Of a stretch of 64,000 bases of DNA, positions 59,909 to 64,000 are shown in pieces. Both the position numbers and the translations under genes were made by a program. This DNA is from Putridiphycobacter sp045107045. GTDB taxonomy: Bacteria; Bacteroidota; Bacteroidia; Flavobacteriales_D; Crocinitomicaceae. Under the pieces are notes generated by a model that was not told where the DNA came from, ran no database searches, and saw only the letters and a list, made by a program, of their open reading frames with translations. The stretch's first letter is position 1; the number at the start of each line of letters is the position of its first letter. The stretch covers positions 1 to 64,000 of the forward strand of contig JBGCFR010000030.1 in NCBI GenBank assembly GCA_045107045.1. The letters run 5' to 3'.

Positions 59909-60023
59909 AGTATTTTTATAATTATAAATGTGGCTTTTGACTAAGTTTACTAACAATGAGAATTTGAACAGTAAAAAAACTTGTAAAAAAGTCAAAATGT
60001 GATTAAACAATGGCTATTTCGAT

Positions 60024-60031
60024 TAAATTTG
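60024..60031 (+). promoter_or_regulatory. -7 element TAAATTTG upstream of smpB
   Basis: TAAATTTG lies 10 nt before the smpB ATG, so the transcript would have almost no leader. Confidence 0.5.
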
Positions 60032-60041
60032 TACTTATACC

Positions 60042-60494
60042 ATGGGTAAGATTGAAATAAAAAATAAGAAGGTAAAATTTGAGTTTGAGTTTTTAGATGA
60101 CTATTCTGCTGGCATTGTTTTAACAGGAACTGAAATAAAGTCTATTCGAACTGGAAAAGGGAGTATAATGGAAGCGTATTGTATCATTCATAAAAAAGAA
60201 TGCTTTATTCGAAATATGTTTATTCCTGAATATGAAAATGGTTCATACTCAAATCATAATCCTAGAAGAGATCGTAAATTATTACTCAATCGTCAGGAAA
60301 TAAACAAGCTTGAAAAAAAACTGAAAGACAAAGGTCTAACCATTGTTGCCTCAAAATTGTTCATTAGTAGTAAAAATTTGGCAAAAATAAATATCCATTT
60401 AGCACGAGGTAAAAAATTGCATGACAAACGAGAAGATTTAAAGACTAAGGACGTTAAGCGAGATTTGGATCGTGTAATGAAACAGTATAAGTAA
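60042..60494 (+). CDS. smpB: SsrA-binding protein SmpB
   Basis: SmpB delivers tmRNA to stalled ribosomes for rescue. The 150-residue protein has the family blocks KFEFEFLDDYSAGIVLTGTEIKS, YENGSYSNHNPRRDRKLLL and a basic C-terminal tail RGKKLHDKREDLKTKDVKRDLDR, which enters the decoding centre. tmRNA itself is not in the window. A PlsC-type gene follows after 4 bases. Confidence 0.97.
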   Translation: MGKIEIKNKKVKFEFEFLDDYSAGIVLTGTEIKSIRTGKGSIMEAYCIIHKKECFIRNMFIPEYENGSYSNHNPRRDRKLLLNRQEINKLEKKLKDKGLTIVASKLFISSKNLAKINIHLARGKKLHDKREDLKTKDVKRDLDRVMKQYK

Positions 60495-60498
60495 ATAG

Positions 60499-61257
60499 AT
60501 GGGGATTTTTAAAAAGAACGTTTTAGGGCAAAGTATTTTTGTAAAAGAAATGATTGTTAGAGTGCTAGGGTCATTTGTTTACCCAAGATTCAAATGGCGA
60601 TATACTCCAAATATTAAAGGTGCGGAGATTTTAAAAGATTTGCAAGATAAGAATGTGCTTTTTGTCTCCAATCATCAAACCTATTTTGCTGATGTTGCTT
60701 TTTTTTTACATGTTTTTACCGCTGCATTACATGAAAAACCTAATAGAATTATATTACCACTTTTCAAAAAACCAAAGCATAATATTTATTATGTTGCGGC
60801 TGAAGAGACAATGAAAGCTGGGTTTTTACCAAAACTATTAGCGTTGTCTGGTGCAGTAACTATTAATCGAACTTGGCGTGCCAATGGTGAAAACGTAAGA
60901 CGTAAAGTTAATCGTAAAGAAGTTGAGAATATTGACTTGGCTTTGCAAGATGGTTGGGTAATCACATTTCCACAAGGTACAACCACTCCATTTGCCCCTG
61001 GAAGAAAAGGTACTGCATTTATTATTAAAAAACATAATCCGATTGTTGTGCCAATTGTTATTGACGGATTCAGACGTTCTTTTGATAAAAAAGGAATCAA
61101 GCAAAAAAAGAAGAAATCAACTTTAAAGATGCGGATAAAAGAGCCTATTCAATTTGACGAATCGCAAAATATAGATGACATCATGGAACGGATTATGGAT
61201 GAAATAGAACAAAGTAAAAAGCACTCGTTTTTTGATGGTAAAAAAACGAGTACTTGA
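60499..61257 (+). CDS. Lysophospholipid acyltransferase family protein (PlsC-like)
   Basis: The 252-residue protein has the acyltransferase blocks in order: VLFVSNHQTYFAD (catalytic His with Asp), AVTINRTWR, then WVITFPQGTTTPFAPGRKGTAF and VPIVIDGF. It should acylate a lysophospholipid or glycerol-3-phosphate derivative at the inner membrane. Two details depart from the textbook motifs: five residues separate His and Asp instead of four, and FPEGTR is FPQGTT. It follows smpB by 4 bases. Its last codons hold a hairpin that may terminate the opposing gene. Confidence 0.85.
   Translation: MGIFKKNVLGQSIFVKEMIVRVLGSFVYPRFKWRYTPNIKGAEILKDLQDKNVLFVSNHQTYFADVAFFLHVFTAALHEKPNRIILPLFKKPKHNIYYVAAEETMKAGFLPKLLALSGAVTINRTWRANGENVRRKVNRKEVENIDLALQDGWVITFPQGTTTPFAPGRKGTAFIIKKHNPIVVPIVIDGFRRSFDKKGIKQKKKKSTLKMRIKEPIQFDESQNIDDIMERIMDEIEQSKKHSFFDGKKTST
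61214..61251 (-). terminator. Terminator of the DUF4139 gene inside the 3' end of the plsC-like gene
   Basis: Read on the minus strand, an 11-bp stem (ACTCGTTTTTT/AAAAAACGAGT, 7-nt loop) is followed by GCTTTTTAC. It starts 15 bases beyond the DUF4139 stop and overlaps the last 15 or so codons of the convergent gene. Confidence 0.5.
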
Positions 61258-61265
61258 CACCCTAA

Positions 61266-62963
61266 TTAGTTTTGGACTAGATTAATAGTTTTATTTTTTG
61301 AAGATGAAACAGTGTAAACTAATTTGATTGTTTTAGTTTCTTTGGGCTTAATTTTTAAATTCCAATCTATAAAACCTGTAACCTCATTTAAACTTCCTTT
61401 GCTTAATTCAATTACTTCTATCTCTATTTCTGAATTTTGAGTCACAGGAACTTGGTCTTGAAGTACAATATTTAAACTTGTTGATTTATGATTTTTTATC
61501 TCCATTAAATAGGCATAGGTTTTTATGGTTTTATCACCTATTACTCTTATTTTGCTGTCCTTTTTTAATAAAGTTCTTTTAACTTGAATATTTTGATCTT
61601 TACCTAAGCTCAGGGCTAAGCTATCGGTCATTATTGATGGATTAATTCTGGTTTCCCCTATATAAGTCCCGTCATGAAATATGTTAGTAACACCTGGAAC
61701 TAAATTGAGATTATCCAAATCGGTAAGTTCAGCAACTAAGTATGCACTTGGATCTAATTTAGGCACAGTATAGTACTTGTAATTACTTTTTAATGACTCT
61801 TGTCTAATAAGAACTAAATGCTTTTCATTATTAGATAGGATTGAGTAGGGGAGGTTAACTTCATATTCTACTGAAATAAGATGTTCATTTACTTGCACAT
61901 ATCTAAATGCTTGATCACTTATTTCTTTTTCTAAACTTTCTTCATAATAAGCATCAGAATCTGCGTGAACCTCTTCATTTACTATTTCCAAGCGCTTAGA
62001 CGATATTTTTGCCTCTCTCATTGCAGGAACTGGTGTCACAATATTGTTTTTGTAATAGTTAACATAGAAAGGGGAGAGATTAGGTTTGGTTTTATTCGTG
62101 TAGGGATTTGTTGTAGAAAGCTTTAATTGTGCATCTAACCAATCAATCCCAGTGTTTTGATATACTTGTGCCTTATAAGTAAGGTCTATATTATTTTTTA
62201 TCGAATTACTTCTGATATCGTAAATTGGTGTCCAGCCTGCTCCACTAACCATATACGATATTTCTAGTTTTCCAGATGCGTTTGCATTTGCTGATAAGGT
62301 AATTTCAATTGAACTAATTGGTTCTTGATTCTGATTTGGTTTCTGGTTAGAGTTTTTCTTGAAGGCATGAATGATTTGAATTCTATTACTTATTCTGACT
62401 TTGGTTTTTAACAACTTGTTTTTAGAAATAGTAAGCAGAAGAGATTCAGAATGAATGTTATTCATTTGCTCGTAGTAATATGCCATGGCCTGTTTTAATA
62501 ATGGAATAGAGTCGTTTACTTTTCCGACGCCTTTTATAGCACCATTGTTATTGAGTATGTTTTTTTGAGTATTTAATACATCTAACTTTTGCTGAAGAGC
62601 CACTATTTCATAACCTAAAAGCTGTATAGAATCATTTAGTATTATAAGTTCTCTATCGAGTTTCGGGGTTGGAGTAATTGTTCCTTGGGGAATTGGCTCA
62701 GGGTATTTTAATTCGTACTTTGAATCTAATATCACCATACTGCCAGTTGCATTTACCTGAATGCTTTTAGGATCAATTTGGCGACTGATATTTTGAATTG
62801 AAATTGTTGTCAAACCCTTTTGAATGGAGTAGTAGGCCTTTCGGTGTATTTGAGCACCTTGTTGATAAACTGTTACCGATTGAATAGTAGATTTGATGTT
62901 TTCCTGTTTTTCAGCAAATATTGAGGTGTGAATTAGGATGACTAGGATTAGTAAATTTTTCAT
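61266..62963 (-). CDS. DUF4139 (MuiA-like) exported protein
   Basis: The 565-residue protein starts with a signal peptide (about 1-17), then a DUF4140-like N-terminal domain (IQSVTVYQQGAQIHRKA, about 28-125), helical/coiled-coil stretches (about 100-195) and a DUF4139 domain (about 215-565). The latter has VSGAGWTPIYDIRSNS, QVYQNTGIDWLDAQLKLST and, late, GFIDWNLKIKPKETKTIKLVYTV. Proteins of this type are sometimes annotated mucoidy inhibitor MuiA; real function is unknown. It has a hairpin-forming repeat immediately before its ATG and a likely terminator after it. Confidence 0.87.
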   Translation of the reverse strand: MKNLLILVILIHTSIFAEKQENIKSTIQSVTVYQQGAQIHRKAYYSIQKGLTTISIQNISRQIDPKSIQVNATGSMVILDSKYELKYPEPIPQGTITPTPKLDRELIILNDSIQLLGYEIVALQQKLDVLNTQKNILNNNGAIKGVGKVNDSIPLLKQAMAYYYEQMNNIHSESLLLTISKNKLLKTKVRISNRIQIIHAFKKNSNQKPNQNQEPISSIEITLSANANASGKLEISYMVSGAGWTPIYDIRSNSIKNNIDLTYKAQVYQNTGIDWLDAQLKLSTTNPYTNKTKPNLSPFYVNYYKNNIVTPVPAMREAKISSKRLEIVNEEVHADSDAYYEESLEKEISDQAFRYVQVNEHLISVEYEVNLPYSILSNNEKHLVLIRQESLKSNYKYYTVPKLDPSAYLVAELTDLDNLNLVPGVTNIFHDGTYIGETRINPSIMTDSLALSLGKDQNIQVKRTLLKKDSKIRVIGDKTIKTYAYLMEIKNHKSTSLNIVLQDQVPVTQNSEIEIEVIELSKGSLNEVTGFIDWNLKIKPKETKTIKLVYTVSSSKNKTINLVQN

Positions 62964-62994
62964 AATTGATTGTTTTCATGTCATACAATCAATT
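62964..62994 (-). repeat. 10-bp perfect inverted repeat directly before the DUF4139 start
   Basis: AATTGATTGT (62964-62973) and ACAATCAATT (62985-62994) are separated by 11 bases. The inner arm touches the ATG at 62963. It could be a protein-binding operator or an RNA hairpin masking the start codon. Confidence 0.55.
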
Positions 62995-63013
62995 AAAAAA
63001 TTGGTTCAAAAAA

Positions 63014-63040
63014 AAGCCGAACTCATCTAGAGTTCGGCTT
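63014..63040 (-). terminator. Terminator after gldJ
   Basis: On the minus strand a perfect 11-bp stem (AAGCCGAACTC/GAGTTCGGCTT, 5-nt loop) is followed by TTTTT. It lies about 22 bases after the gldJ stop. Confidence 0.92.
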
Positions 63041-63062
63041 AAAAAAAAGAAATTATATATTC

Positions 63063-64000
63063 TTATTTGTATTTTCCTAATCCTTTAGGACTACCAATTC
63101 TGTCCATGGCACATCTGAAACCAATCATTGATGAAGAACGATCTTCGTCTAGGAATCTACGATTACCGCCAGCAATCCAATACGCACGGTCATTCCATGA
63201 ACCACCTTTATATACTCTAGATTTATTAGAAATTAAAGTAGTTGGCCAACTCGTTCTATTATTAGGCTTAATTAAATTACCTTTTAAATCGAACTGCTCA
63301 TGTTTATTTTGATACATTACTAAATCTCCATTTCTAACACCGTTATTAATATCAGTTTTCATACCGTCTTTCTCACCAAAATAAAGCGACGATTGGAAAT
63401 CACCATCTAAATGATCTTTATAATCAGAATTCTGATAGTTTCTACGATTGATGTTTTCTTCAGCCGTAACATCTCTCCACTTCAATCTACCTGGTGTATT
63501 TATTATGTAATCTGACATTCCTTTTCGAATCATTGGAATAATATCCACAGGGTATTCATTACCTAGCTCATCTAAACGAATCAATTCTAAGTTTGGATTA
63601 TCTGAAACGCCTTCAAAAATTCCGTCAAAAACTTCAGTTTGAACAATTTCAGAGGCTTCCATTGAAAACTGATCATTTTCTTTAATAATGGCACGGTCAA
63701 TTATTTTATTTAATTCTCTCAAAATTAATACTTCTTGCTCGTACATTCCTGATTTGAAGTTTCCAGTTGAATCTGTTCCTCCAGAAGACAAAAATACAGT
63801 ACTTGGTTTACCTGAATTGTACGTTACATCATTCTTCGACTTGTAGTACATTCTAGATCCTTTATCCATTAAAGAATCATCTGCCATAGGCATATAATCT
63901 TTTGCTGTTACTCTTTGGAATCTAATACGTTCAAATTCATGTAAATATTCTTTAAGTCCATGAACATCATAAAGAATTTGCCCGTTCTTTTCAACAATGG
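63063..64000 (-). CDS. gldJ: Gliding-motility lipoprotein GldJ, C-terminal part (5' end outside window)
   Basis: The frame is open through the right edge, so about 311 C-terminal residues are visible. The end carries the formylglycine-generating-enzyme-like signature VYKGGSWNDRAYWIAGGNRRFLDEDRSSSMIGFRCAMDRIGSP, shared by GldJ and GldK. The preceding region (a DGDFQSSLYFGEKDG segment and an NNRTSWPTTLISNKSRVYKGGSW approach) fits GldJ better. GldJ stabilises GldK in the gliding/T9SS machinery. The long variable insertion upstream (about 60 to 190 residues into the visible part) is expected for GldJ but poorly conserved. Catalytic residues for formylglycine formation are not expected. Confidence 0.82.
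   Translation of the reverse strand, partial: IVEKNGQILYDVHGLKEYLHEFERIRFQRVTAKDYMPMADDSLMDKGSRMYYKSKNDVTYNSGKPSTVFLSSGGTDSTGNFKSGMYEQEVLILRELNKIIDRAIIKENDQFSMEASEIVQTEVFDGIFEGVSDNPNLELIRLDELGNEYPVDIIPMIRKGMSDYIINTPGRLKWRDVTAEENINRRNYQNSDYKDHLDGDFQSSLYFGEKDGMKTDINNGVRNGDLVMYQNKHEQFDLKGNLIKPNNRTSWPTTLISNKSRVYKGGSWNDRAYWIAGGNRRFLDEDRSSSMIGFRCAMDRIGSPKGLGKYK

Noticed and set aside
59879..60010. Upstream extension of the DUF4290 protein
   Set aside because: It runs over the -7 element and adds hydrophobic residues not typical of the family; the conserved start EYNTSRPKL begins at 59878.
1..64000. tRNA, rRNA, prophage, transposon or genomic island
   Set aside because: Intergenic stretches are short and no cloverleaf, terminal repeats, transposase or integrase was seen; base composition and gene types look uniform by eye.

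Overview
This window reads as a piece of ordinary chromosome from a low-GC member of the Bacteroidota, most likely a Flavobacteriales-type or related gliding-lineage organism. Four lines of evidence support this: gliding-motility/T9SS-associated genes (gldF, gldG, and a gldJ-like gene cut by the right edge); families largely confined to the phylum (the IPExxxVDY protein, DUF4290, DUF4197, PD40/OmpA proteins); a recurrent Bacteroidota-type promoter element TAnnTTTG upstream of about twenty transcription units; and translation starts with little or no Shine-Dalgarno sequence. I cannot name the genus. I see no tRNA, rRNA, CRISPR array, phage, integrase or insertion sequence. No gap between genes exceeds about 270 bases. 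The larger gaps are 20720-20985 (a stem-bounded element, then the pyrR promoter), 45220-45447 (AT-rich, nothing convincing), 29634-29855 (terminators and a short imperfect repeat) and 6762-6968 (only a promoter element).

Layout. 1-3.3 kb: end of a LuxR-type regulator, a membrane metallophosphoesterase, and menD. 3.4-9.7 kb: purL, a coupled pair of small genes, and a large TPR/PD40/PKD/OmpA envelope protein. 9.8-15.3 kb: gldF-gldG-(DUF4340-like)-cysteine desulfurase, plus two small lipoproteins. 15.4-20.7 kb: a tightly packed run of membrane patatin phospholipase, DUF389 protein, small barrel-like protein, GDPD lipoprotein and an SUI1/YciH factor. 21-22.5 kb: pyrR-pyrB. 22.5-26.5 kb (minus): acyltransferase, PAP2 phosphatase, GT39-type glycosyltransferase and NlpC/P60 peptidase. 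26.5-34.4 kb: lhgO, TspO-like protein, M28 peptidase, DUF4197, cinA, a CarboxypepD_reg protein, gmhA and a small secreted protein. 34.5-37.8 kb (minus): barrel protein, pdhC, pdhA and rpmH.

38-45.2 kb: an MsbA-like ABC exporter, then on the minus strand a PIG-V-like glycosyltransferase, an SGNH-like partner, a frameshifted MBOAT acyltransferase, a lipoprotein and an RluA-type pseudouridine synthase. 45.4-48.1 kb: a CPBP protease, a sigma-54-type activator without a DNA-binding domain, and nadC. 48.2-52.7 kb (minus): a barrel/TSP3/SPOR protein, a TPR/PD40 protein and an EI24-type membrane protein. 52.7-57.9 kb: a VWA membrane protein, DUF1801 and cyclase-family genes, the IPExxxVDY protein and pyruvate kinase. 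57.9-64 kb: murA, DUF4290, smpB, a PlsC-type acyltransferase, a DUF4139 protein and the 3' part of gldJ.

Taken together the region is housekeeping metabolism (menaquinone, purine, pyrimidine, NAD, pyruvate) mixed with envelope biogenesis. The most thought-provoking groups are the patatin/DUF389/GDPD run (possible phospholipid recycling), the two-gene SPOR-barrel plus TPR-PD40 set, the gldFG operon extended by a DUF4340-like gene, the stem-bounded intergenic element at 20725-20809, and the frameshifted surface O-acyltransferase.
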